Assembly (NCBI GenBank): GCA_934364805.1
Contig: CAKRMH010000011.1
Location: 32,228-96,227 of the forward strand
Source: an uncultured Lachnospiraceae bacterium
GTDB lineage: Bacteria > Bacillota > Clostridia > Lachnospirales > Lachnospiraceae
Direction of reading: 5' to 3'
Length of the DNA: 64,000 nt
In this document: piece by piece, positions 26,433-34,988 of the stretch
Position numbering within the stretch: position 1 is the first letter of the stretch
Layout: the number at the start of each line of letters is the position of its first letter
Position numbers and translations under genes: made by a program
The notes under the pieces: generated by a model
Database searches by the model: none
The model's input: only the letters and a program-made list of their open reading frames with translations
What the model was told of the DNA's origin: nothing

Positions 26433-26966
26433 TTAAAAATTAGTACAAAACCCTTCTAACTTTTCAATTTCTTCCTTCGACATACAATCCATAAACATTG
26501 GATATGTAATTCCATTAAACTTTTTCCCTGGAAAATCTTTAAAGCCAATAGTCTTGTACCATTCATGATATTCACTTAATGCATCAATTGTTATTATTCG
26601 TATTGGATAGATTTTAGAAAGTTTCAATATCTCAGCAACTATTCCTTGCAATACGCGAGTTCCTATACCGTTATGTTGAAGACGTACGTCAATTGCCAAG
26701 TATCTTATATGTATGACCATATAATAATTAGTCATATTGCTTTCATATTCTTCACCCATTATTTTATTAATCTCATCTAATTGTATCCCTTTAAAATACA
26801 ACATATAATAACCTATCACTTTGTCATCAATCATTATTTGATGTCCATATGCTTGTTTTAACAAAGTAATAAAATAGGAATCTCTTATCTGCTGTTCTAT
26901 TGATGGATTTGCACATTTAAATCCTATAACTTCTTTATCCATTAACGGACATTTTATCTTGCTCAT
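26433..26966 (-). CDS. GNAT acetyltransferase, TacT/AtaT-like (candidate toxin)
   Basis: A 177-aa GNAT-fold protein, first gene of the AT-rich island operon. The acetyl-CoA pyrophosphate loop is QHNGIG (residues 97-102) within 'YLAIDVRLQHNGIGTRVL'. The C-terminal motif 'IDALSEYHEWYKTIGF' matches the 'VDAL...FYERFGF' block of TacT/AtaT-type toxins that acetylate aminoacyl-tRNA; Tyr137 would be the catalytic Tyr. The length is close to these toxins. Usual partners are ribbon-helix-helix antitoxins; here the neighbours are an unknown protein and a SecB-like chaperone. The ribosome site (AGGGC) is weak. GNAT family membership is firm; toxin activity is inferred and an ordinary acetyltransferase remains possible. 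Confidence 0.75.
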   Translation of the reverse strand: MSKIKCPLMDKEVIGFKCANPSIEQQIRDSYFITLLKQAYGHQIMIDDKVIGYYMLYFKGIQLDEINKIMGEEYESNMTNYYMVIHIRYLAIDVRLQHNGIGTRVLQGIVAEILKLSKIYPIRIITIDALSEYHEWYKTIGFKDFPGKKFNGITYPMFMDCMSKEEIEKLEGFCTNF

Positions 26967-27439
26967 ATGATTTGCCCTGGTTGAATTTAATTTGTTATTT
27001 CATTACAATCCTTCACTTTTATCAAACATCAATAAATCCATTCGTAGTTTAACACATTTTAATACAATAATACTATATAAAGTGCCAAATTTTATAAATC
27101 AGTAGTTTTATTTTATTTAAGCAACAACATATAGTGTAATCCAATCATCTATGATTTAAACATGTACTCACAAATATAAATTTGTGGGATAAATGTTATC
27201 ACCAAAAAATCTGGTAAGCGGGATAATATCAGGAACAGGTCTTTCTAACTCTGCATATTGTAGAAACGTTCTTCATTTTCGTATAATTGGATTAAAAAAT
27301 AAAAATCGGTTTTTTATATCAAGGTAAAACAATATAAAAAATCATTTTCTTTTTTTGTTTTTTTATACTATACTTTTATCAGGATGTGAAAACATCACAA
27401 GCTACACTACCAGCGAAGAGCTGCGGGACAGGAGGATTT
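26967..27439. other. AT-rich 473-base intergenic region
   Basis: No credible gene was found. The stretch is very AT-rich with homopolymer runs near 27300-27360. It must hold the divergent promoters of the leftward GNAT operon and the rightward gene at 27440, but no clear -35/-10 pair stands out. A 44-codon open frame from 27193 lacks a convincing ribosome site and has no recognisable product. Confidence 0.6.
27169..27186. promoter_or_regulatory. Short inverted repeat CACAAAT-4-ATTTGTG, possible operator
   Basis: CACAAAT and ATTTGTG (7-bp arms, four-base spacer) lie about 200 bases upstream of the GNAT start. It could be a repressor site or chance in AT-rich DNA; there is no T-run to make it a terminator. 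Confidence 0.25.
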
Positions 27440-27925
27440 ATGAAAATATACGTTGACCAGAATACCCGATTGGAAGACATGAAATCTACCGCATGGAGTT
27501 TTTGCATAGTTGGAATTGCCGGAATTCTGTTACTCATCTTACTCTGGATGGGAGTGCTTCCATTCCAGATCGTGCAGGATACCAAAATAATTCTGACCGT
27601 TGTTATGGGAATTTTGTTTGCGTTCTTCTTATTTGTTGGAATTCATGCATTTGCGTCATTGAATCAATTAAGGACGTCAGCTTCCAAAGAGAAAAATACA
27701 TACGATACTATCATTTCCTGGTTTATGGATTCTTACGCAGAAACATTGCGGAATAAAGAGTTCGCTGAAACTGAATCCACGGATGGCAATTCCAGCGAAC
27801 TTTTGTATTTCCCGCGATATCAGGAAATTTCAACAATTATCACGTCAAAATATCCAAATTTATCCGAAGAATTTCTCGATCATATTGTGGAAGATCTTTA
27901 TACAAAAATTTTTCCGGAAAATTAG
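27440..27925 (+). CDS. Unknown two-helix membrane protein
   Basis: Not recognised. The 161-aa product has two adjacent membrane helices (about residues 20-40 and 50-75) and a C-terminal cytoplasmic part of about 85 residues that is rich in Glu, Ser and Tyr ('ELLYFPRYQEISTIITSK'). The start is ATG at 27440, with AGGAGGA just upstream, rather than the longer frame. It precedes xpt by 74 bases in the same direction; whether they share a transcript is unclear. Confidence 0.65.
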   Translation: MKIYVDQNTRLEDMKSTAWSFCIVGIAGILLLILLWMGVLPFQIVQDTKIILTVVMGILFAFFLFVGIHAFASLNQLRTSASKEKNTYDTIISWFMDSYAETLRNKEFAETESTDGNSSELLYFPRYQEISTIITSKYPNLSEEFLDHIVEDLYTKIFPEN

Positions 27926-27999
27926 GGAATTCTCTACTTTTTTTGAGAAAATAATGATATAATGGATAAACTAATGAATGAAGGTGTGAGGTAATTACC

Positions 28000-28578
28000 G
28001 TGAAAGAACTTGAAGAAAAAATCAAAAATGACGGAAGCATTCTCAGCGAAGATATTCTTAAAGTGGACAGTTTTGTGAATCATCAGGTTGACCCTGAGTT
28101 AATGCTTCATATAGGACAGGATTTCGCTGAACATTTTAAGGGAAGAGGAATCACAAAGGTTGTAACCATTGAGAGCTCCGGTATTGCTCCAGCTCTGATG
28201 ACCGCACAACAGCTTGGCGTTCCACTTGTTATCTTAAAGAAACAGCCATCCAAGATCCTGAACGATAATCTTTATCAGACCCAGGTTACTTCTTATACCA
28301 AAGGTACAAGCTATGAACTGACTTTATCTGCCAATTATATCGGAGAGAAAGATCACGTACTTATCATTGACGATTTTCTTGCTAATGGTGAGGCAGCTAC
28401 CGGTGCGATCCGCCTGCTTCGAAAAGCACATGCAACGGTTGCCGGTGTTGGTATTCTGATTGAGAAGTCATTTCAGCCGGGGCGCGAAAAGATTAAATCA
28501 CAGGGATTTGAAGTATATTCTCTTGCCCGTGTGAGCAAAATGAAAAAGGATTATATTGAGTTTATTCCGGAGGAATAA
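28000..28578 (+). CDS. xpt: Xanthine phosphoribosyltransferase Xpt
   Basis: Xpt salvages xanthine by transferring phosphoribosyl from PRPP to make XMP. The 192-aa product has the PRPP-binding motif VLIIDDFLANGEA and the family blocks 'VTIESSGIAPALMTA', 'VILKKQPSKILNDNLY' and 'SYTKGTSYELTLS'. The start codon is GTG, with GAGG eight bases upstream. In Bacillus xpt is governed by a guanine riboswitch; no such aptamer was seen in the 74 bases upstream here. Confidence 0.95.
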   Translation: MKELEEKIKNDGSILSEDILKVDSFVNHQVDPELMLHIGQDFAEHFKGRGITKVVTIESSGIAPALMTAQQLGVPLVILKKQPSKILNDNLYQTQVTSYTKGTSYELTLSANYIGEKDHVLIIDDFLANGEAATGAIRLLRKAHATVAGVGILIEKSFQPGREKIKSQGFEVYSLARVSKMKKDYIEFIPEE

Positions 28579-28589
28579 TTTTTACATAA

Positions 28590-28636
28590 AATAACGGATG
28601 TTTTCACAAATTATGAAAACATCCGTTATTTTTTTC
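28590..28636. terminator. Bidirectional terminator between xpt and the zinc-ribbon/TPR gene
   Basis: A long stem (AATAACGGATGTTTTCA with its complement) closes on a short loop and is followed by a run of T on the rightward strand, ending xpt. It begins a few bases after the xpt stop and ends just before the stop of the leftward gene at 28643, so it can serve both. Confidence 0.85.
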
Positions 28637-28642
28637 ATCACA

Positions 28643-29830
28643 TTAATGGAAATATACAAAGTTACCTCGGTAGATCGGACTGGATAAACCGGTCGATTCA
28701 TCAATCAATACAACCGAAAGGACATTGTTTCCATCTGGCACAGGAATCGGGTCTGTGTATTCCTGTGAATTCTCATCCGGATCACTTCCGTCCCAGGTGT
28801 AATAAGCCTTACAGCCATCAGAAACAGAGACAGTTACCGTAGTTTCTGCTCCGAAATTTCCACCGTCCGGGGTAACGACTGGCATATCCGGGGCTGGAAT
28901 ATCAATCTTATATTTGTTGGATACAACATCCGAATAAATATCTTTGTCATTGACACATACCGCTTTGATCTCATACTCTCCCATTTCATCAAGCTGGATC
29001 GGATCCGTATATCGTTCGCCATATTTGATCGGATCTTTTCCGTCCTTGGTATAATAGATCTCACATGAATTCTGACCGGATAATTTAATATCAATAAATT
29101 CATCATAGGTTCCTGCGGTCTGATTAAAAACAGGCGCAGTAACCAGATAATCAGAAAAAAGATCCAGAAGTTTACTGTCCGTTACCGTTTTGCTGAGTGC
29201 AATAATCGAATCATAATCTTTTTGCTTATCATAAATGGAGATCAGATTCCTGTATGCGGTTTTATTCGTTTTATCAAGTTTTAGTACTTCCTTATATTCG
29301 TCAATGGCAGAATCATAATCCTTTTGTGTCAGATACAGATTCCCGAGTGCCATCAGGATATCAGCGTCTTTGGAATCAAGATTCAGAGCTTTTTTATAAT
29401 ACTTTTCTGCTTCGTTATAATAACCGGACTTCTCCGCTTCTTTTGCCTTTTGCAGCTGATAATCCACGGAGTTATTCTGCCTTTCTTTCAGCTGAAACTG
29501 AAGTAGAATAATAATTGAGATAATTGCAATCACAATGGCCGCAACAGCGCAGATCACGATCATCAGTTTCTTTTTCTGATCCTTTTTGTCATTGCCTTTA
29601 TCGTTCTTTTTCTTTTCGGGTTCGGTCTCCTGCTTTTTCGGCTTTACCGGTGGCTTATTGGAAATGTTTTTCTTCGCAGTGTCATCCGGTGCTTCATTGC
29701 TTGTGATCAGGGCCTTCAGATAATCATCTTCAATGCCTGAATAATCTGGTACAAGCTGGACCTCTTTTCCGCATTTGGAACAATAAATGCAGCCTTCTTT
29801 TAATTCAGCTCCACAGTATATACATTTCAT
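28643..29830 (-). CDS. Membrane protein with zinc ribbon, TPR repeats and chitobiase-type C-terminal domains
   Basis: A 395-aa protein with an unusual mix of domains. Residues 1-22 form a zinc ribbon (CIYCGAELKEGCIYCSKCG). A Lys-rich linker leads to one membrane helix (about 90-112). TPR repeats follow (about 125-215: 'AEKSGYYNEAEKYYKKAL', 'QKDYDSAIDEYKEVLKL'), then two beta domains of the chitobiase C-terminal type (about 240-320 and 322-395: 'YYTKDGKDPIKYGERYTDP', 'YYTWDGSDPDENSQEYTDP'). The zinc ribbon would be inside the cell and the rest outside. Function is unknown. It ends at a shared terminator. Confidence 0.8.
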   Translation of the reverse strand: MKCIYCGAELKEGCIYCSKCGKEVQLVPDYSGIEDDYLKALITSNEAPDDTAKKNISNKPPVKPKKQETEPEKKKNDKGNDKKDQKKKLMIVICAVAAIVIAIISIIILLQFQLKERQNNSVDYQLQKAKEAEKSGYYNEAEKYYKKALNLDSKDADILMALGNLYLTQKDYDSAIDEYKEVLKLDKTNKTAYRNLISIYDKQKDYDSIIALSKTVTDSKLLDLFSDYLVTAPVFNQTAGTYDEFIDIKLSGQNSCEIYYTKDGKDPIKYGERYTDPIQLDEMGEYEIKAVCVNDKDIYSDVVSNKYKIDIPAPDMPVVTPDGGNFGAETTVTVSVSDGCKAYYTWDGSDPDENSQEYTDPIPVPDGNNVLSVVLIDESTGLSSPIYRGNFVYFH

Positions 29831-29847
29831 AAGTTTTCCCCATTTAT

Positions 29848-30693
29848 TTAAGAATACATCTTCATTGCTTCTACACAGTTATGCATGAGCATGGCGATTG
29901 TCATTGGACCGACTCCGCCTGGAACCGGAGTGATAGCGGATGCAACCGGTTCAACTTCGTCATATTTTACATCACCACAGAGCTTGTTGTTCTCATCACG
30001 ATGAATTCCGACATCAATGACAACGGCTCCTTCTTTGACGTAATCTGCAGTGATAAACTGAGGCTTTCCAATTGCAACGATCAGAATATCAGCTTCTTTG
30101 CAAAGTTCCTTCAAATTCCGGGTTCTGGAATGACAGATCGTGACAGTAGCATTCTCACGAAGCATCAGAAGTGCCATAGGTTTTCCAACGATATTGCTTC
30201 TTCCGATTACCACGCAATGTTTTCCTTCCATCTGGATATTGCTGCGTTTTAAAAGCTGGATAATTCCGGCGGGAGTACAGGAAACAAAGCCTTGCTGTCC
30301 GATCACAAGGGCTCCGACATTCTGTGGATGGAAACCATCCACGTCTTTTTCCGGTGAAATTCTTTTGATGACTTTATCCTCATCCATATGCTTTGGAAGT
30401 GGAAGCTGGCATAAAATTCCATGAACTGAAGGATCTGCATTTAACTTATCGATCAATGCAAGTAATTCGTCTTCGGATGTATTCTCATCCAATTCATAAG
30501 AGAGGGAACGAATGCCGATATATTCGCACGCTTTCTTTTTGTTTCTGACGTATACAGAGGAAGCCGGATCATTTCCGACCTGGATCACAGCAAGTGCACA
30601 TTCTCTGCCAGATGCCTTTAATACAGCAACCTCCTGTTTTAATTCATCTTTGATTTCCTGGGAAATATGTTTTCCGTCAATTATTTTAGCCAT
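29848..30693 (-). CDS. folD: Bifunctional methylene-THF dehydrogenase/cyclohydrolase FolD
   Basis: FolD interconverts 5,10-methylene-THF, methenyl-THF and 10-formyl-THF. The 281-aa product keeps the catalytic YVRNKKKACEYIGI block (Tyr and Lys), 'LCQLPLPKHM', 'KDVDGFHPQN', the NADP site 'VIGRSNIVGKPMALLM' and the C-terminal PVPGGVGPMT. It lies 11 bases after fhs, so both steps of the C1-folate route are made together; in acetogens this feeds the Wood-Ljungdahl methyl branch. Confidence 0.97.
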   Translation of the reverse strand: MAKIIDGKHISQEIKDELKQEVAVLKASGRECALAVIQVGNDPASSVYVRNKKKACEYIGIRSLSYELDENTSEDELLALIDKLNADPSVHGILCQLPLPKHMDEDKVIKRISPEKDVDGFHPQNVGALVIGQQGFVSCTPAGIIQLLKRSNIQMEGKHCVVIGRSNIVGKPMALLMLRENATVTICHSRTRNLKELCKEADILIVAIGKPQFITADYVKEGAVVIDVGIHRDENNKLCGDVKYDEVEPVASAITPVPGGVGPMTIAMLMHNCVEAMKMYS

Positions 30694-30704
30694 TGATTCT
30701 CTCC

Positions 30705-32375
30705 TTAGAAAAGTCCAGTAATTACTCCGTCATCGTTAATGTCAATATTATTTGCAGCCGGTTTTTTCGGCAGACCTGGCATGGTCATGATCGATCCGTT
30801 GATTGCAACAACAAATCCGGCTCCGGCAGATGCATATACCTCACGCACATTGATTGTAAATCCGGTCGGACGTCCAAGTTTTTTTGCATCATCAGAAAGG
30901 GAATACTGTGTTTTGGCCATGCATACAGGAAGGTCTGACATTCCAAGATCTGTGATTCGCTTTAATTCTTTTTCTGCCGCTGCGGAATATGTAACACCAT
31001 CAGCTCCATATATCTCTTTTGCAATCGTTTCAATCTTCTCCTTTAAGGAAAGATCGTCTGAATATAAAACTTTAAAATCGCTCTTTTTATGCTCAAGGGT
31101 GTCTAAGATCTTGTTTGCAAGCTCAATTCCGCCTTCTCCGCCTTTTTCCCATACCTCAGACAGTGCAAATTCACATCCACGGTCTTTGCAGAACTGTTCT
31201 ACAAAATCAGTTTCAGCCTTGGTATCGGTAATGAAAGAGTTTAAAGTTACTACAACCGGTACACCGAATTTGTGAAGGTTCTCAATGTGTTTCTCAAGGT
31301 TTACGATTCCGGCCTTTAATGCATCAAGATTCTCCTCTGAAAGCTGATCCTTTGGTACTCCACCGTTATATTTTAATGCACGGATCGTTGCTACTAAGAC
31401 AACTGCATCCGGGTGAAGGTTTGCCTTGCGGCATTTAATATCAAAGAATTTCTCAGCACCAAGGTCAGCACCGAAACCAGCCTCTGTAATAACATAATCA
31501 GCAAGTTTTAATGCTGTTTTGGTTGCACGTACACTATTGCATCCATGTGCGATATTTGCGAATGGTCCACCGTGTACCAAAGCTGGCGTATGCTCCAGTG
31601 TCTGGATCAGGTTCGGTTTTAATGCATCTTTTAATAAAGCGGCCATGGCTCCGGTTGCCTGAAGATCGTCTGCTGTAACCGGTTTTCCATCAAAAGTATA
31701 TGCAACAATGATACGGCCAAGGCGTGCTTTTAAGTCATTCATGTCATCAGCAAGGCATAAAATAGCCATGATCTCAGATGCAACTGTAATGACAAAATGA
31801 TCCTCTCTTACCATTCCGTCCATTTTGCTTCCGAGTCCGACAACGATATTACGTAAAACACGGTCATTCATATCCATACAACGTTTCCATACGATCTGTC
31901 TTGGATCGATTCCAAGGATGTTTCCCTGCTGGATATGGTTATCTAAAAGTGCTGCAAGAAGATTATTTGCAGAGGTGATTGCATGGAAATCTCCGGTGAA
32001 ATGAAGATTCAGATCTTCCATTGGAACAACCTGTGCATAACCGCCGCCGGCAGCACCGCCTTTAATTCCAAAGCATGGTCCTAATGATGGCTCGCGAAGA
32101 GCGATCACGGCTTTTTTGCCAAGTTTTCCAAAAGCCTGTCCAAGTCCGACACTGGTGGTTGTTTTTCCCTCACCGGCAGGAGTTGGATTGATTGCTGTTA
32201 CAAGGATCAGCTTACCATCCGGTCTGTCCTTGATCTTATCCATTAACTCATCTGATAATTTGGCTTTGTATTTTCCGTAAAGCTCGAGTTCGTCTTCTGT
32301 AATATCAAGCTTTGCGGCAACATTTTTGATCAGATCCATTTTTGCTTCCTGTGCGATTTGAATATCGGTTTTCAT
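30705..32375 (-). CDS. fhs: Formate-tetrahydrofolate ligase
   Basis: Fhs makes 10-formyl-THF from formate, THF and ATP. The 556-aa product has the P-loop TPAGEGKTTTSVGLGQA, 'REPSLGPCFGIKGGAAGGG', 'TGDFHAITSANNLLAA' and 'GGPFANIAHGCNS', all family hallmarks, at normal length. It precedes folD by 11 bases. Possession of fhs-folD is common to acetogenic and non-acetogenic Lachnospiraceae, so it does not prove acetogenesis. Confidence 0.97.
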   Translation of the reverse strand: MKTDIQIAQEAKMDLIKNVAAKLDITEDELELYGKYKAKLSDELMDKIKDRPDGKLILVTAINPTPAGEGKTTTSVGLGQAFGKLGKKAVIALREPSLGPCFGIKGGAAGGGYAQVVPMEDLNLHFTGDFHAITSANNLLAALLDNHIQQGNILGIDPRQIVWKRCMDMNDRVLRNIVVGLGSKMDGMVREDHFVITVASEIMAILCLADDMNDLKARLGRIIVAYTFDGKPVTADDLQATGAMAALLKDALKPNLIQTLEHTPALVHGGPFANIAHGCNSVRATKTALKLADYVITEAGFGADLGAEKFFDIKCRKANLHPDAVVLVATIRALKYNGGVPKDQLSEENLDALKAGIVNLEKHIENLHKFGVPVVVTLNSFITDTKAETDFVEQFCKDRGCEFALSEVWEKGGEGGIELANKILDTLEHKKSDFKVLYSDDLSLKEKIETIAKEIYGADGVTYSAAAEKELKRITDLGMSDLPVCMAKTQYSLSDDAKKLGRPTGFTINVREVYASAGAGFVVAINGSIMTMPGLPKKPAANNIDINDDGVITGLF

Positions 32376-32418
32376 TTCTTTAACTCCTCCACTTATGTAT
32401 ATATACTAATAATGTTTA

Positions 32419-34944
32419 TCACTTTTCACTGTTTTCGTCAATAAATTGAGCAAACTCTTCCGGAGACATCAGTATTTTTCTTGGTTTGGTGCCTTCCTCC
32501 GGTCCGACGATTCCAGCTTCCTCCAGCTGATCCATGATCCTTGCAGCACGGTTAAATCCAACTTTGAGATAACGCTGCAGCATTCCGATGGAAGCACGTT
32601 CCTTGTCCATCAGTATCTGGGCAGCATCCATAAAGTATGCATCTCTTCCATCATTGCCGGAGTCATTATCCGATATGGATACGGTATTTCCTCCAGTTGT
32701 CGGCATATTATTTAAAGTTTCTTCCATATCGTTATTATACTCTGCTTTTCCATTGTTGGAAGTTAAAAATTCAACAACATCAGAAACTTCTTTATCCGAA
32801 ACAAAAGCACCCTGGACACGGACTGGTTTTGGTGTTCCCTGCGGATCAAATAACATATCGCCTTTTCCAAGCAGTTTTTCTGCTCCATTCATATCAAGGA
32901 TCGTTCTGGAATCCACACCGGATGTAACTGCAAAAGCAATACGGCTTGGCATATTAGCCTTGATCAAGCCCGTAATGACATTGACCGATGGTCTCTGCGT
33001 TGCAATGACAAGGTGAATACCGGCAGCACGCGCCAGCTGGGCAAGACGGCAGATTGCTTCTTCTACATCATTGGATGCCACCATCATAAGATCCGCCAGC
33101 TCGTCTACAATAATCACGATCTGTGGCATTTTCTTTGGCCGCTCCTGGCCTTCCGGGACTTCAATAGAATCCACTTTTGCATTATAACCATTGATTTCAC
33201 GAACATTTGCCGCTGCAAACTTATTATACCGGTCGGTCATTTCATTTACAGCCCAGTGAAGTGCACCGGCCGCTTTTTTCGGATCTGTAACAACCGGGAT
33301 CATCAGGTGCGGGATTCCGTTATATACACTCAGTTCTACAACTTTCGGGTCGATCATAATAAGTTTTACGTCATCCGGATGTGCTTTGTATAGAATACTC
33401 ATGATAATGGTATTGATACAAACCGATTTTCCGGATCCGGTTGCACCGGCGATCAGCAGATGTGGCATTTTTGCAATATCGGTAACGGTCACTTTTCCGG
33501 AAATATCTTTTCCGACTGCAAAGGAAATCTTTGATTTCGAAGACTGGAATTCCTCCGACTCAACAAGTTCACGGAATGGCACCATAACATTTTCTTTATT
33601 TGGAACTTCAATTCCAACAGCTGCTTTTCCGGGGATCGGAGCCTCAATTCGGATGTCTGCAGCTGCAAGATTCAGTTTAATGTCATCTGCCAGGTTAACA
33701 ATCTTGCTGACCTTTACACCCATCTCAGGCTGGATCTCATATCTTGTAACTGCAGGTCCACAGCTGACATCCGTTACAGTTACATTTACACCGAAATTCT
33801 TTAATGTCTGCTGTAATTTCATTGCTGTTTCACGTACTTCATCTTTTGTATTTCCAGATTTTTTGCCGGAAGGAGCTTTTAAAAGATCGATCGGCGGGAA
33901 TACATATTCCTTTGTTTCGGTTAATTCTTCAATTGCATGCTCTACTTCACGTACTTCGTCTTCTAATTTGGTTTCCGGTTCTGGTGCGGCCGGAATAGAA
34001 TCCTTTTTTACAGGGGGCTCAAATTCGCCGTGGATTACAAGATCATCTAGAGAAGTATCTGCTTGTGATTCCTGCGCTGGATAAGCAAGTTCCGGTTCTG
34101 GTGGAAAAACAGCTTCCTTTTCGGGTTTTGGACTGATTTTTACCTTTTTTTCCTCTTTTACTTCACATAATTCCGGATAATTTTCCATTTTGATTTCATT
34201 TATTTCATCCGTTTTGGAATTATTTTTTGCAGTTGTAATCCGTGTATCCGCTGAGACACCACTGACCTTACGGTCCATTCTTCTTCTGGCTTTCTCTTCC
34301 TGCCGCTGCTCCCGGATCTCCTGATACCGCTCTGTATTTTCGCGGGCGGTTTCGTATACTTTGCGGCTTCCTTTCTGTACACCTTTTAAAGCGGATCTTT
34401 CAGTGATCAGAACCATCGTGATGATCAGAACAATAATATCAATGATATATGCTCCAATGATTCCAAATGCTGGAACCAGTATGTATGCCAGACATCCTCC
34501 CACGATTCCACCGCCGGCTTTCCTTGAGGAACTGTACTGAAATGCTTCCTTTGGTGTCATTACCACCGATTTGGATACGATCAGTTCTGAAAACAGACAG
34601 ATAAAGATGAAAAAAAGGATTGCAGCGATCAGTTTTAAAATGGCAAACGGGTTATCTTTATTGGAAACTCCAAAGAAACTTCCTGCAAATAAAACGATTG
34701 GGAAAATATATGCGACCAGTCCGAACATGCCAAAGAAAAAACTGCTGAGCGAGTTGCCAAGCCGGCCTCCAATACCAAAGTTACTGATAAAGAGCACTAA
34801 GGAAACTGCGATGACTCCCCATAAGATTACTTCTTCCCGGAATGCTGCGGCTTTTTGCTGCTGGATCATTTGTTCTTTTTTGGTATTTTTTCGTTTTCTG
34901 TTCGTAGTCTTATTTTTCGAAGAATAATTTCTCTTCGTTGCCAT
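32419..34944 (-). CDS. DNA translocase FtsK/SpoIIIE
   Basis: An 841-aa FtsK/SpoIIIE protein that pumps chromosomal DNA across the division or sporulation septum. Four N-terminal membrane helices (about residues 30-180) are followed by a Lys/Glu/Pro-rich linker, the motor domain with Walker A GATGSGKS and Walker B 'IVIIVDELADLMM', and a C-terminal gamma winged helix (about 775-835, 'GMLQRYLKVGFNRAARIMDQLE') that reads orienting sequences. ATG at 34944 is preferred because GGAGG lies eight bases before it. Whether it is the SpoIIIE or the vegetative SftA/FtsK form is not decidable. Confidence 0.93.
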   Translation of the reverse strand: MATKRNYSSKNKTTNRKRKNTKKEQMIQQQKAAAFREEVILWGVIAVSLVLFISNFGIGGRLGNSLSSFFFGMFGLVAYIFPIVLFAGSFFGVSNKDNPFAILKLIAAILFFIFICLFSELIVSKSVVMTPKEAFQYSSSRKAGGGIVGGCLAYILVPAFGIIGAYIIDIIVLIITMVLITERSALKGVQKGSRKVYETARENTERYQEIREQRQEEKARRRMDRKVSGVSADTRITTAKNNSKTDEINEIKMENYPELCEVKEEKKVKISPKPEKEAVFPPEPELAYPAQESQADTSLDDLVIHGEFEPPVKKDSIPAAPEPETKLEDEVREVEHAIEELTETKEYVFPPIDLLKAPSGKKSGNTKDEVRETAMKLQQTLKNFGVNVTVTDVSCGPAVTRYEIQPEMGVKVSKIVNLADDIKLNLAAADIRIEAPIPGKAAVGIEVPNKENVMVPFRELVESEEFQSSKSKISFAVGKDISGKVTVTDIAKMPHLLIAGATGSGKSVCINTIIMSILYKAHPDDVKLIMIDPKVVELSVYNGIPHLMIPVVTDPKKAAGALHWAVNEMTDRYNKFAAANVREINGYNAKVDSIEVPEGQERPKKMPQIVIIVDELADLMMVASNDVEEAICRLAQLARAAGIHLVIATQRPSVNVITGLIKANMPSRIAFAVTSGVDSRTILDMNGAEKLLGKGDMLFDPQGTPKPVRVQGAFVSDKEVSDVVEFLTSNNGKAEYNNDMEETLNNMPTTGGNTVSISDNDSGNDGRDAYFMDAAQILMDKERASIGMLQRYLKVGFNRAARIMDQLEEAGIVGPEEGTKPRKILMSPEEFAQFIDENSEK

Positions 34945-34988
34945 GAAAACAACCTCCAACTAAATTCCTGTTATTGTTCAATAATTTC

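Noticed and set aside
27193..27327. A 44-codon rightward open frame between the GNAT operon and the membrane-protein gene
   Set aside because: No convincing ribosome site, no recognisable family, and low-complexity AT-rich sequence; could be a gene remnant but cannot be supported.
27926..27999. Guanine/xanthine riboswitch in front of xpt
   Set aside because: The gap is too short (74 bases) and the conserved purine-aptamer core is not present.
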